Positions 54,437 through 63,758 are shown, counted from the stretch's first letter. The stretch is DNA of 64,000 bases from Streptomyces sp. MNU76 (GCF_020982545.1 NZ_JAJKLK010000003.1:62001-126000), one strand, 5' to 3'. Made by a program: numbers and translations. The notes: generated from the sequence alone by a model not told the origin.

Positions 54437-55821
54437 CCGAGCTCGCGACCATGGACTTCCACCCGCAGCCCCAGGCCGGCGAGGCCAGGCCCTGGGCGTT
54501 CCCGGCGCCCGAGCGCGGCGCCCTGGACAACGGCATGACCGTGCTGCGCTGTCACCGCCCCGGCCAGCAGGTCGTCGCCGTGGAGGTGCTCCTCGACGCT
54601 CCCCTGGACGCCGAGCCTGCCGGCATCGAGGGCGTCGCCACCATCATGACCAGGGCCTTCTCCGAGGGCACCGACAAGCACACGGCGGAGGAGTTCGCCG
54701 CCGAGCTGGAGCGGTGCGGCGCCACTCTGGACTCGCACGCCGACCACCCCGGTGTACGGCTGTCCCTCGAAGTGCCGGTGTCGCGGCTGGAGAAGGCCCT
54801 CGGCCTGCTCGCCGACGCCCTGCGGGCCCCCGCCTTCGAGGACGCCGAGATCGAGCGGCTGGTGGCCAACCGGCTCGACGAGATCCCGCACGAGACGGCC
54901 AACCCGGGCCGGCGGGCCGCCAAGGAGCTCTCCAAGCAGCTGTTCCCGGCCACCTCCCGGATGTCACGGCCCCGCCAGGGCACCGAGGAGACCGTCGAGG
55001 GCATCGACTCCGCGGCCGTACGCGCCTTCTACGAGCGCCACGTGCGCCCCGCGACGGCCACCGCCGTGGTCGTCGGCGACCTCACGGGCGTCGACCTCGA
55101 CGCTCTGCTCGCCGACACCCTGGGCGCCTGGACCGGCTCCCCGGGTGCGCCGCGACCCGTGCCGTCGGTGACCGCCGACGACACCGGGCGCGTGATCATC
55201 GTGGACCGCCCCGGTTCCGTGCAGACCCAGTTGCTCATCGGCCGCGTGGGCGCCGACCGGCACGACCGCGTGTGGCCGGCGCAGGTGCTCGGCACCTACT
55301 GCCTAGGCGGCACCCTCACCTCCCGCCTGGACCGCGTCCTGCGCGAGGAGAAGGGCTACACGTACGGCGTGCGGGCGTTCGGCCAGGTGCTGCGGGCCGC
55401 GCCCGACGGTTCGGGCATCGCGATGCTCGCCATCAGCGGCTCCGTCGACACCCCCAACACCGGTCCGGCTCTCGACGACCTGTGGACGGTGCTGCGCACC
55501 CTCGCCGCCGAGGGCCTGACCGACGCCGAGCGCGACGTCGCCGTGCAGAACCTCGTCGGTGTGGCCCCCCTCAAGTTCGAGACGGCCGCGGCCGTGGCGA
55601 GCACGCTGGCCGACCAGGTCGAGCAGTACCTGCCGGACGACTACCAGTCGACGCTGTACCGCCAACTCGCCGCCACCGGCACCGTGGAGGCCACCGCGGC
55701 GGCCGTGAGCGCCTTCCCGGTGGACCGTCTGGTGACCGTCCTCGTCGGGGACGCCGCGCAGATCGAGGAGCCCGTCAGGGCCCTCGGAATCGGCGAAGTC
55801 ACCGTCGTCCCGGCCGAGTAG
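54433..55821 (+). CDS. M16 peptidase-like protein, non-catalytic subunit
   Basis: 462 residues from GTG 54433. It shares the two-domain M16 fold (NGMTVLRCHRPGQQVVAVEV, AFSEGTDKHTAEEFAAELER) but has no HxxEH. The substrate-binding R/Y motif is kept: SRLDRVLREEKGYTYGVRAF. With the preceding gene it would form an alpha/beta heterodimer. Confidence 0.92.
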   Translation: MTELATMDFHPQPQAGEARPWAFPAPERGALDNGMTVLRCHRPGQQVVAVEVLLDAPLDAEPAGIEGVATIMTRAFSEGTDKHTAEEFAAELERCGATLDSHADHPGVRLSLEVPVSRLEKALGLLADALRAPAFEDAEIERLVANRLDEIPHETANPGRRAAKELSKQLFPATSRMSRPRQGTEETVEGIDSAAVRAFYERHVRPATATAVVVGDLTGVDLDALLADTLGAWTGSPGAPRPVPSVTADDTGRVIIVDRPGSVQTQLLIGRVGADRHDRVWPAQVLGTYCLGGTLTSRLDRVLREEKGYTYGVRAFGQVLRAAPDGSGIAMLAISGSVDTPNTGPALDDLWTVLRTLAAEGLTDAERDVAVQNLVGVAPLKFETAAAVASTLADQVEQYLPDDYQSTLYRQLAATGTVEATAAAVSAFPVDRLVTVLVGDAAQIEEPVRALGIGEVTVVPAE

Positions 55822-55848
55822 AGGGCGACCGGACGGACGCGTGTCAGT

Positions 55849-55882
55849 GGGGCCCTGGTGACGGAAGAGTCACCAGGGCCCC
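55849..55882 (+). terminator. terminator of the M16 operon
   Basis: GGGGCCCTGGTGAC (55849-55862) and its exact complement (55869-55882) with a 6-base loop, then TGTTTGTC. Confidence 0.9.
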
Positions 55883-56033
55883 TGTTTGTCCGTATTGATG
55901 GCGGAGGTTGTGTGTCTGCCCTGTGGCGTAGTTAACAAATCCTGTGATCCGTTTGTTATTTCGAAGACGGCCCACTTAGCGTCAGTCCGGCTGTTCGTCA
56001 GAAGTTCGCCGCAGCCGCGGCACCGGACAGTCA

Positions 56034-56185
56034 TCGCCGAGTCCCCGCGTGGCGCGAGCCAGGGGAGCCGGGGACCCATCACAGTCCCTGGGGTGAATCG
56101 GGTGCCCTTCGCGGAGCGACGCGAAACGGGGGGTAGCCGTAGGAGACCTTCCTGCTCCGAACCCGTCAGCTAACCCGGTAGGCGA
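56034..56185 (+). ncRNA. ydaO/yuaA c-di-AMP riboswitch
   Basis: The conserved core is recognisable: GGGGAGCCGGGGACCC, GGGGTGAATCGGGTGCCC and the 3' hallmark GCTCCGAACCCGTCAGCTAA followed by CCCGGTAGGCGAGAAGGAAGG. The P1 stem can form from TCGCC (56034-56038) and GGCGA (56181-56185). It ends about 26 bases before the ATG of the M23 peptidase. In Streptomyces this riboswitch class controls cell-wall hydrolases, which agrees with the gene behind it. Confidence 0.92.
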
Positions 56186-56211
56186 GAAGGAAGGAAAGGA
56201 TCAGCCACTTC

Positions 56212-57000
56212 ATGGCGTTCACCCGCGCCCCCGGGAAGCACCGCCGTCCCAGCCGTGTGCAGCGCACGACCACGCGAAACGTGGGCGTGGCCGCTCTCAC
56301 CACCACCGGCGTCTTCGGCACCCTGGCCGGCCCCGCGCTCGCCGCGGAGGAGCCCGCGGTCGAGCAGACCGGCCTGAACCAGATCATCACCCTCGGCGAC
56401 ACGGTCGCCGACCAGGTCGACGCGCAGGCCGCCGCCCAGGAGCAGGCCGCCGAGGTGGCCGCCGTCAAGAAGAAGGCGCAGGAGGAGGCCAGGAAGGCCG
56501 CCGCCGAGAAGGCCGAGCGGGAACGTGCCGCCGCCAAGGAGCGCGAGGAGATCAAGGCCCGCGCCGCCCGCGCGGCCGAGCGTGAGCGCCTCAACGCCTA
56601 CGTCGCGCCCATCAGCGGCTCCTACATCTCCACCGGCTACAAGACCGGCGGTGCCGTCTGGTCCTCCGGCAGCCACACCGGTGTCGACTTCCACGCCGCG
56701 TCCGGTACGGCCGTCCTCGCGGTCGGCTCCGGCACCGTCGTCGAGGCGGGCTGGGGCGGTGCCTACGGCAACAACATCGTCATCAGGATGAACGACGGCA
56801 CCTACACCCAGTACGGCCACCTGTCGTCCATCGGCGTCTCCGTCGGCCAGACGGTCACCCCCGGCCAGCAGATAGGCCTCTCCGGGGCGACCGGCAACGT
56901 CACCGGGGCGCACCTGCACTTCGAGGCCCGGACGACGGCCGAGTACGGCTCGGACATCGACCCCGCCGCGTACCTGCGCTCGCACGGCGTGAACGTCTGA
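56212..57000 (+). CDS. secreted M23 (LytM-type) peptidoglycan endopeptidase
   Basis: 262 residues from ATG 56212; AAGGAAAGGA lies upstream. Signal peptide about residues 1-44 with a long basic start (HRRPSRVQRTTTRN) and cleavage at ALA-AE. A coiled coil of Ala/Lys/Glu heptads spans about 65-125 (VAAVKKKAQEEARKAAAEKA). The LytM domain has zinc ligands in SGSHTGVDFHA and HLHFEAR. It cuts peptide cross-links in the wall. Expression is expected to be shut off by c-di-AMP through the leader riboswitch. Confidence 0.93.
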   Translation: MAFTRAPGKHRRPSRVQRTTTRNVGVAALTTTGVFGTLAGPALAAEEPAVEQTGLNQIITLGDTVADQVDAQAAAQEQAAEVAAVKKKAQEEARKAAAEKAERERAAAKEREEIKARAARAAERERLNAYVAPISGSYISTGYKTGGAVWSSGSHTGVDFHAASGTAVLAVGSGTVVEAGWGGAYGNNIVIRMNDGTYTQYGHLSSIGVSVGQTVTPGQQIGLSGATGNVTGAHLHFEARTTAEYGSDIDPAAYLRSHGVNV

Positions 57001-57023
57001 CGCGTCCCCGACGCTTCCAGGAG

Positions 57024-57046
57024 GCCCCGGCTCACCGAGCCGGGGC
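57024..57046 (+). terminator. terminator of the M23 gene
   Basis: GCCCCGGCTC (57024-57033) pairs with GAGCCGGGGC (57037-57046), loop ACC, followed by TTTCCTC. Confidence 0.9.
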
Positions 57047-57204
57047 TTTCCTCGTTCATGCATACCCACTGTGTGACGCAGCTCCTGTCCAAAAAATATC
57101 CTCGGATTCCGGTCCGTCATCGGAAATTCCCGCTCGCTGCAATAGAGTCGCTGGAACACGCGTCAATCATCGACGTTTCACGGGGATTAAGGCGGAGGTC
57201 GGTC

Positions 57205-57909
57205 ATGCGTATTCCGGCGCACTCGGTATGCACGGCGATCCGTGATGACATCGTCGCGGGTGTCTACGAGCGCGGCAGCCGGCTCACCGAGGAACTGCTC
57301 GCCCGCCGGTACGGCGTCAGCCGGGTGCCCGTGCGCGAGGCCCTGCGCACGCTGGAGGCCGAGGGGTTCGTGGTGACCCGTCGGCACGCGGGCGCGTGCG
57401 TTGCCGAGCCGACCGAGCAGGAGGCGGCCGACCTGCTGGAGATGCGCATGCTGCTGGAGCCCCTGGGGGCCGCCCGCGCAGCGCAGCGCCGTACGGAGGC
57501 GCACCTCAAGGTGTTGCGCGGCCTGGTCAGGCTGGGCCAGGAGCGGGCCAGGAGGGGCAACAGCGAGGATCTGCGCTCCCTGGGCGGCTGGTTCCACGAG
57601 ACGCTCGCACAGGCGTCCGGCAGCCCCGCCCTGACCTCGACACTCGCCCAGCTGCGGCACAAGATCGCCTGGATGTACGCGGTCGAGGCGCCGTCCGACC
57701 CCGTGGAGTCCTGGGCGGAGCACGGCGGCATCGTGGACGCGGTCGCGCGCGGCGACAGCGACCGGGCCCGGACGATCACGTCCCTGCACACCGAGCGGGC
57801 CACCGCCGCGCACCGGCTCCGATTTCCGGCCGGGGCCGGCGGGGCGGAGCGCCCGGAGCGTGTGAGGACTTCGCAACATCCCGTAAACACGCCGAGCCTG
57901 CGGCATTAA
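57205..57909 (+). CDS. GntR-family regulator with FCD domain
   Basis: 234 residues from ATG 57205 with GGCGGAGG upstream. The winged helix occupies about residues 5-70 (AIRDDIVAGVYERGSRLTEE, RRYGVSRVPVREALRTLEAE). The FCD ligand domain follows (RMLLEPLGAARAAQRRTE, LGGWFHETLAQASGSPALT). The promoter region is markedly AT-rich (AAAAAATATCC at 57091). It is not DasR, which has a UTRA domain. The target is unknown. Confidence 0.88.
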   Translation: MRIPAHSVCTAIRDDIVAGVYERGSRLTEELLARRYGVSRVPVREALRTLEAEGFVVTRRHAGACVAEPTEQEAADLLEMRMLLEPLGAARAAQRRTEAHLKVLRGLVRLGQERARRGNSEDLRSLGGWFHETLAQASGSPALTSTLAQLRHKIAWMYAVEAPSDPVESWAEHGGIVDAVARGDSDRARTITSLHTERATAAHRLRFPAGAGGAERPERVRTSQHPVNTPSLRH

Positions 57910-57990
57910 CACGCACGCCGTATACAAAGAGGGAAGAATTCCGAGGGGCATTATTTCTGCTGCCCGCAGGCCGGGAGTATGAGGTAAATG

Positions 57991-58026
57991 CGAAGGGCTC
58001 GTCCGATAAATCGGACGAGCCCTTCG
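57991..58026. terminator. perfect hairpin between gntR-type gene and ptsH
   Basis: 17-bp perfect arms, 57991-58007 and 58010-58026, around a 2-base centre; CGAAGGGCTCGTCCGAT is the left arm. Lies between convergent genes and should work on both strands. Confidence 0.9.
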
Positions 58027-58077
58027 GTGTGTGTGCGGGCGGCTTTTCAGGCCTTTCCGCTTCGGTTACCCGGTCGC

Positions 58078-58359
58078 TCAGACCGTCTCGGGGAGTTCTT
58101 CGAGTCCCTCGGCGACGAGCTTCGCCAGACGGTCGAGCGCGACGTCCGCGCCCTCGGCGTCGGAGGCGAGCACGATCTCCTCGCCGCCCTGGGCGCCGAG
58201 GCCCAGGACCGCGAGCATGGAGGCCGCGTTGACGGGGTTGCCGTCGGCCTTGGCGATCGTCACGGGGATACCGGAGGCCGTGGTGGCCCGGACGAAGATG
58301 GATGCGGGTCGGGCGTGGAGGCCCTCGGCCCAGCCGACGTTGACGCGGCGCTCAGCCAT
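58078..58359 (-). CDS. ptsH: phosphocarrier protein HPr
   Basis: 93 residues from ATG 58359. The PTS-HPr active-site region GLHARPAS carries His15, the phosphorylation site; NAASMLAVLGLGAQ is where Ser46 lies in firmicute HPr. It passes phosphate from enzyme I to sugar-specific enzyme II. Two DasR-type dre sites lie 36-66 bases upstream, linking it to N-acetylglucosamine control. Confidence 0.96.
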   Translation of the reverse strand: MAERRVNVGWAEGLHARPASIFVRATTASGIPVTIAKADGNPVNAASMLAVLGLGAQGGEEIVLASDAEGADVALDRLAKLVAEGLEELPETV

Positions 58360-58394
58360 GTGATGCTGCCCTTCAGGTGTCTCGGGTGCTGCAG

Positions 58395-58410
58395 AGAGGT
58401 CTAGACCGGG
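58395..58410 (-). promoter_or_regulatory. DasR dre site 1 upstream of ptsH
   Basis: AGAGGTCTAGACCGGG contains the perfect core GGTCTAGACC of the dre consensus ACTGGTCTAGACCACT. Confidence 0.8.
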
Positions 58411-58425
58411 TTGTCTAGACCAGTT
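58410..58425 (-). promoter_or_regulatory. DasR dre site 2 upstream of ptsH
   Basis: GTTGTCTAGACCAGTT matches the dre consensus with the core TGTCTAGACCA; it is 15 bp from site 1, about one and a half helical turns. Confidence 0.85.
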
Positions 58426-58560
58426 TCCCATATGGGGCGACGTACCGGAACGGGCCCACGGCCTGACCACGAACCAGCTGTCGCGCTTGTGTTGTTCTTC
58501 TGTCGTGCCACCCCAGACTGCCCCGCGCCGTTGTCGGACGCGAGCCGTACTCTGGGGCCC

Positions 58561-61500
58561 ATGCAGACCTCGTCGGACCGGCACGAGTACCCCGCCCACT
58601 GGGAGGCCGACGTGGTGCTGCGCGACGGCGGCACCGCACGCATCAGGCCCATCACCGTTGATGACGCCGAGCGTCTCGTCAGCTTCTACGAGCAGGTCTC
58701 GGACGAGTCGAAGTACTACCGCTTCTTCGCGCCGTACCCTCGCCTGTCCGCCAAGGACGTCCACCGCTTCACGCACCACGACTTCGTGGACCGGGTGGGG
58801 CTCGCCGCCACCGTCGGCGGCGAGTTCATCGCCACCGTACGCTACGACCGCATCGGCGCCGATGGCATGCCCGCGTCCGCACCCGCCGACGAGGCCGAGG
58901 TCGCCTTCCTCGTGCAGGACGCCCACCAGGGCCGCGGCGTCGCCTCCGCCCTGCTCGAACACATCGCCGCCGTGGCCCGCGAGCGGGGCATCAGACGCTT
59001 CGCCGCCGAGGTGCTGCCGGCCAACAGCAAGATGATCAAGGTGTTCACCGACGCCGGGTACCAGCAGCAGCGCAGCTTTGAGGACGGCGTCGTCCGGCTG
59101 GAGTTCGACCTGGAACCCACCGACCGCTCGGTGGCCGTCCAGCGCGCCCGGGAGCAGCGCGCCGAGGCCCGGTCCGTCCAGCGGCTGCTCGCCCCCGGCT
59201 CGGTCGCCGTCGTCGGCGCCGGGCGCACACCGGGCGGAGTGGGCCGCAGCGTGCTCGCCAACCTCCGGGAGGCGGGGTTCACCGGGCGGCTGTACGCGGT
59301 GAACAAGGCGCTCGGGGAGGACGAGAAGGAACTCGCGGGGGTCCCCGCGCACAGGTCCGTCACCGACATCGAGGGGCCCGTCGACCTCGCGGTCGTCGCC
59401 GTCCCCGCCGCCCACGTCCCCCAGGTCGTCGCCGAGTGCGGGGAGCACGGTGTGCAGGGCCTCGTGGTCGTCTCCGCCGGATACGCCGAGAGCGGGCCCG
59501 AAGGGCGCGAACGCCAGCGCGAACTGGTGCGCCAGGCCCGCACGTACGGCATGCGCATCATCGGGCCGAACGCGTTCGGGATCATCAACACCGCCCCCGA
59601 CGTCCGGCTCAACGCCTCGCTCGCCCCCCAGACCCCGCGCTCCGGGCGCATCGGTCTGTTCGCCCAGTCCGGCGCCATCGGGATCGCGCTGCTCTCCCGG
59701 CTGCACCGGCGCGGGGGAGGGGTCACCGGGGTCACGGGCGTCTCCACGTTCGTCTCGTCCGGCAACCGCGCGGACGTCTCCGGGAACGACGTCCTGCAGT
59801 ACTGGTACGAGGACCCGGACACCGATGTCGTCCTGATGTATCTGGAGTCCATCGGCAACCCGCGCAAGTTCGCCCGACTCGCCCGGCGCACGGCCGCGGC
59901 CAAGCCGCTCGTGGTGGTGCAGGGGGCGCGCCACGGCTCAGCGCCCCTGGGCCACGCCGTGCGCGCCACCCAGCTGCCGCACACCACCGTGTCCGCGCTG
60001 CTGCGCCAGGCCGGGGTGATCCGGGTCGACACGATCACGGAACTGGTCGACGCGGGGTTGCTGCTGGCCCGGCAACCGCTGCCGGCGGGGCCGCGGGTGG
60101 CGATCCTGGGGAACTCCGAGTCGCTCGGGATGCTCACGTACGACGCGTGCCTCTCCGAAGGGCTGCGGCCGTTGCCGCCGCTGGACCTGACGACCGGGGC
60201 CTCGGCACAGGACTTCCACGCGGCGCTGTCGCGGGCCCTGGCCGACGACTCGTGCGACGCGGTGGTGGTGACGGCGATTCCCGCGCTGGGGGAGACCTCG
60301 CCGGGGGACGCGGCCCTGGCGGAGGCCCTGCGGTCGGCCGCCGCCGCGAACCCCTCGAAGCCGGTGCTGGTCGTCCACGTGGAGCTGGGCGGCCTCGCGG
60401 AAGCACTGTCGGCCGCGGCCAGCACGGCCCCCCAGTCCATCGACAAGCCCGCCGGCGCCACAGCAGCCCCGCTCCACGGATCGCCCACCGATGAGGCCGC
60501 GGGGGCGACGCGGGGGGAAACGGCCGTGAGGCCGGAGGGAACCGGTGAGGCGACCGGGACGGCGAGCCCGCCGGGAGCCGCAGCGGCGGACGGGGCCCAG
60601 CGCGCGGTGACGACGCGGCAGACGCCAGGAGCGGGCGCAGCCACGCCCGCGCCCGGTGGCGCCGCACACCCCGCCGACTCCAGCACAGCGGGGCCGGGCG
60701 TGACAGGCCCGGGCTCGGCCGGCTCGGATGTGCCCGGCCCCGGCCCGAGCGACCGCGGCCCGGCCGACCCGGGTGGGCCACACCCGGACCAGCCGGGTCC
60801 TGGCGCCGCTCGCTCCGGCGTGACAGGAGGTCCAGGCGTCGCGGCCCAAGGCCCGGCAGGCGTCCCGGGCGGGCCGGCGACGGCCGTTGCGGGTGTGGAG
60901 CCCGGGGCGGCGACGTCCGTGGAGTCGGGCGGGGCTCGGCTCATCCCCGCCTATCCCGCCGCCGAGCGGGCCGTGCGGGCGTTGTCCGAAGCCGTGAACT
61001 ACGCCCAGTGGCGACGGGAGGCGGCGGAGCCGGGGCGGGTGCCCGAGTACGAGGACATCGACGAGAAGGGCGCGGCCGAACAGATCGACGCGCTGCTCGC
61101 CAGGGGCGAGGGACTCACCCTCGGCGAGGACGAGACGAGCGCGCTGCTCGCGCGGTACGGCATCCGTCTGCGGCAGGCGCGCCCCGCGCCGACGCCCGAC
61201 GAGGCCGCGAGGGCGGCGCGGCTCATCGGCTACCCCGTCGCGCTCAAGACGACCGCCCCCCACCTGCGGCACCGCGCCGACCTCGGCGGCGTACGGCTCG
61301 ACCTCGCGGACGAGGAGCAACTGCGGCGGGCATACGCGGAGTTGACGGAGCTCTTCGGAGGCCCCGACGAGCTGCGTCCGGTCGTGCAGGGCATGGCTCC
61401 GCGCGGCGTCGACACGATCGTGCGGACGGTGGTGGACCCGGCGGCCGGAGCGGTGCTCTCGTTCGGTCTCGCCGGTCCCGCGTCGCAGCTGCTCGGCGAC

Positions 61501-61797
61501 ATGGCGCACCGCCTGATCCCGGCCACCGAACGGGACGCGGCCGCACTGGTCCGCTCGATCCGGACCGCACCCCTCCTCTTCGGCTGGAGGGGTTCGGCCC
61601 CCGTGGACACCGAGGCCCTGGAAGAGCTGCTGCTGCGGGTGTCGCGGCTGGTCGACGACCACCCCGAGGTCGTGGCGGTCTCCCTGGAACCCGTCGTCGT
61701 CGCCCCGCAGGGCCTCAGCGTGCTGGGCGCCACCGTCCGGCTCGCGCGCCCGCCCGTCCGCGACGACCTCGGCCCGAGGACCCTGCCGGTGTACTGA
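58561..61797 (+). CDS. fusion of GNAT acetyltransferase and ADP-forming acyl-CoA synthetase (Pat-like)
   Basis: 1078 residues from ATG 58561. Residues 1-180 are a GNAT domain (acetyl-CoA loop QDAHQGRGVASALLEHI). From about 210 come the CoA-binding domain (GSVAVVGAGRTPGGVGRSVL), the ligase-CoA domain (FAQSGAIGIALLSRL) and, after a Pro/Gly/Ala-rich linker at about 660-800, an ATP-grasp domain (YGIRLRQARPAPTPDEAARA, GYPVALKTTAPHLRHRADLG). Proteins of this layout acetylate lysines, including acetyl-CoA synthetase. The linker is long and repetitive. Divergent from ptsH across the dre sites. Confidence 0.9.
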   Translation: MQTSSDRHEYPAHWEADVVLRDGGTARIRPITVDDAERLVSFYEQVSDESKYYRFFAPYPRLSAKDVHRFTHHDFVDRVGLAATVGGEFIATVRYDRIGADGMPASAPADEAEVAFLVQDAHQGRGVASALLEHIAAVARERGIRRFAAEVLPANSKMIKVFTDAGYQQQRSFEDGVVRLEFDLEPTDRSVAVQRAREQRAEARSVQRLLAPGSVAVVGAGRTPGGVGRSVLANLREAGFTGRLYAVNKALGEDEKELAGVPAHRSVTDIEGPVDLAVVAVPAAHVPQVVAECGEHGVQGLVVVSAGYAESGPEGRERQRELVRQARTYGMRIIGPNAFGIINTAPDVRLNASLAPQTPRSGRIGLFAQSGAIGIALLSRLHRRGGGVTGVTGVSTFVSSGNRADVSGNDVLQYWYEDPDTDVVLMYLESIGNPRKFARLARRTAAAKPLVVVQGARHGSAPLGHAVRATQLPHTTVSALLRQAGVIRVDTITELVDAGLLLARQPLPAGPRVAILGNSESLGMLTYDACLSEGLRPLPPLDLTTGASAQDFHAALSRALADDSCDAVVVTAIPALGETSPGDAALAEALRSAAAANPSKPVLVVHVELGGLAEALSAAASTAPQSIDKPAGATAAPLHGSPTDEAAGATRGETAVRPEGTGEATGTASPPGAAAADGAQRAVTTRQTPGAGAATPAPGGAAHPADSSTAGPGVTGPGSAGSDVPGPGPSDRGPADPGGPHPDQPGPGAARSGVTGGPGVAAQGPAGVPGGPATAVAGVEPGAATSVESGGARLIPAYPAAERAVRALSEAVNYAQWRREAAEPGRVPEYEDIDEKGAAEQIDALLARGEGLTLGEDETSALLARYGIRLRQARPAPTPDEAARAARLIGYPVALKTTAPHLRHRADLGGVRLDLADEEQLRRAYAELTELFGGPDELRPVVQGMAPRGVDTIVRTVVDPAAGAVLSFGLAGPASQLLGDMAHRLIPATERDAAALVRSIRTAPLLFGWRGSAPVDTEALEELLLRVSRLVDDHPEVVAVSLEPVVVAPQGLSVLGATVRLARPPVRDDLGPRTLPVY

Positions 61798-61894
61798 GAG
61801 CGCGTCGCGCCGCCCCCGCATTGATCCGTCCACGACAGAACGGAGACGGCAGAGCGGTCCCTCGCAGTCAGTGCGCCACCGTAGGATGGACGTC

Positions 61895-62482
61895 ATGGCC
61901 AAGACCAGTACGACGACCCAGGGGCTGCGTGCGGCGATCGAGCGCAGCGGCTACTACCCGGCCCTCGTGGCCGAGGCGGTGGAGGCCGCTGTCGGCGGAG
62001 AGGCCATCAAGTCGTACCTGGTCCATCAGGAGACGACGTTCGACGCGAACGAGGTGCGGCGCCACGTCACCGTCCTCGTCCTCACGGGCAACCGCTTCAT
62101 CGTGAGCCACACCGACGAGCAGGCCGCGGACAGCACGTCACCGACGCCGTACGCCACGACGTCGACCGAGTCGGTGAAGATCGGCCGGATCTCGTCGGTC
62201 GTGCTCAGCCGGGTCGTCGCCAACCCCGAGTCGTACACGCCGGGCACCCTGCCCCGCGAGGTCGTCCTGACCATCGGCTGGGGCGCCGTCTCCCGCATCG
62301 ACCTGGAGCCCGCCGCCTGCGGCGACCCCAACTGCGAGGCGGACCACGGGTACACGGGCAGCTCGACGGCGGACGACCTCAGCCTGCGCGTCAGCGAGGC
62401 CGGGGACGGCCCGGAGACCGTGCGCCAGGCCCTCGCCTTCGCGCAGTCCCTCTCCGAGGCAACCGCGGACACCGCCCGCTGA
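61895..62482 (+). CDS. DUF5998 family protein
   Basis: 195 residues from ATG 61895 (ATG 61886 also in frame). YYPALVAEAVEAAVGGEAIK, RRHVTVLVLTGNRFIVSHTD, DLEPAACGDPNCEADHGYTG. The CGDPNCEADHG segment has Cys and His that could bind metal. The function is unknown. TAGGAT seven bases before the ATG suggests a leaderless mRNA. Its stop overlaps the next ATG. Confidence 0.85.
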   Translation: MAKTSTTTQGLRAAIERSGYYPALVAEAVEAAVGGEAIKSYLVHQETTFDANEVRRHVTVLVLTGNRFIVSHTDEQAADSTSPTPYATTSTESVKIGRISSVVLSRVVANPESYTPGTLPREVVLTIGWGAVSRIDLEPAACGDPNCEADHGYTGSSTADDLSLRVSEAGDGPETVRQALAFAQSLSEATADTAR

Positions 62483-63669
62483 TGGCGCTGCCCACCTGGG
62501 ACCACCCGGAACCCCTTGCCCTCGGCTCCGCCCCCGTCCCCGAGTACGGCGCCGGTTCGCTCGCCGACCTCCTGCCCACCCTCGCGGCGGGCATGGGGGT
62601 CCCCGGCACGACCGCCTCGATACCGGAACTGACGGCGGCCGACCGGGTCTGTGTCTTCCTGGTGGACGGCCTGGGCTGGGAGCAGCTGAAGGCGCACCCC
62701 GACGAGGCGCCCTACCTGACGGCCCTGCTGGCGTCCTCGCGCGGCGGCACCGGCCGCCCCATCACCGCGGGATACCCGGCCACCACCGCGACCTCCCTCG
62801 CCTCCGTGGGCACCGGCCTCCCCCCGGGCGCGCACGGACTGCCCGGCTACACGGTCCGCAACCCGCAGACCGAGGAGCTGATGAACCAGCTCCGCTGGCA
62901 GCCGTGGACCTCGCCGAAGGCCTGGCAGCCGTATCCCACGATCTTCCAGCTCGCCGACCGGGCGGGTGTGCACACCGCCCAGGTCACCTCCCCGGCCTTC
63001 CAGAACACGCCCCTCACACAGATCGCGCTGAGCGGCGGCACCTTCCACGGCCGCCTCTCCGGCGAGGACCGCATGGACCTGGCCGCCGAGCAACTGGCCG
63101 CCGGGGACCGCGCCTTGATCTACACGTACTACTCCGAGCTGGACGGCGCGGGGCACCGCTTCGGTGTCGACTCCGACGCCTGGCGCGGCCAGCTCATGCA
63201 CGTCGACCGACTGGTCCAGCGTCTGGCCGAGCAACTCCCGCCGCGCACCGCCCTGTACGTCACCGCCGACCACGGCATGATCGACATCCCGTTCGACGAG
63301 CGGCACCGCATCGACTTCGACGAGGACTGGGAGCTGCGCGCCGGGGTCGCCCTGCTGGGTGGCGAGGGCCGGGCCCGCCATGTCTACGCGGTGCCGGGCG
63401 CTCAGTCGGACGTCCTGACCTGCTGGCGTGAGGTGCTCGGCGAGCAGTTCTGGATCGCCTCGCGCGACGAGGCCATCGCGGCGGGCTGGTTCGGCCCGCA
63501 CATCGACGAACGTGTGTACGCCCGCATCGGGGACGTGGTCGCGGCGGCCCACGACGACGTCCTGATCGTCGCCTCCGAGCGGGAGCCCAAGGAGTCGGCG
63601 ATGGTCGGCAACCACGGTTCGATGACCCCCGTCGAACAGCTGGTCCCGCTCCTCGAAGTACGCTCCTGA
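62482..63669 (+). CDS. alkaline phosphatase superfamily protein (type I phosphodiesterase/nucleotide pyrophosphatase-like)
   Basis: 395 residues from ATG 62482, sharing one base with the DUF5998 stop (TGATG). Metal and nucleophile motifs: VFLVDGLGWEQLK, the Thr in GYPATTATSLASVGTGLPPG, YYSELDGAGHRFGVDS, VTADHGMIDIPF and a final NHGSMTP. These match the type I phosphodiesterase group of two-zinc hydrolases. The substrate is unknown. Confidence 0.9.
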   Translation: MALPTWDHPEPLALGSAPVPEYGAGSLADLLPTLAAGMGVPGTTASIPELTAADRVCVFLVDGLGWEQLKAHPDEAPYLTALLASSRGGTGRPITAGYPATTATSLASVGTGLPPGAHGLPGYTVRNPQTEELMNQLRWQPWTSPKAWQPYPTIFQLADRAGVHTAQVTSPAFQNTPLTQIALSGGTFHGRLSGEDRMDLAAEQLAAGDRALIYTYYSELDGAGHRFGVDSDAWRGQLMHVDRLVQRLAEQLPPRTALYVTADHGMIDIPFDERHRIDFDEDWELRAGVALLGGEGRARHVYAVPGAQSDVLTCWREVLGEQFWIASRDEAIAAGWFGPHIDERVYARIGDVVAAAHDDVLIVASEREPKESAMVGNHGSMTPVEQLVPLLEVRS

Positions 63670-63758
63670 GGCCCTGCCGCCACCCAGCACACCCGCCCGC
63701 CGGATCTGCCCGACCCGCCGCCCCCTCGCCCTCCTCGCCGAAAGGTGCTCAACTCACC

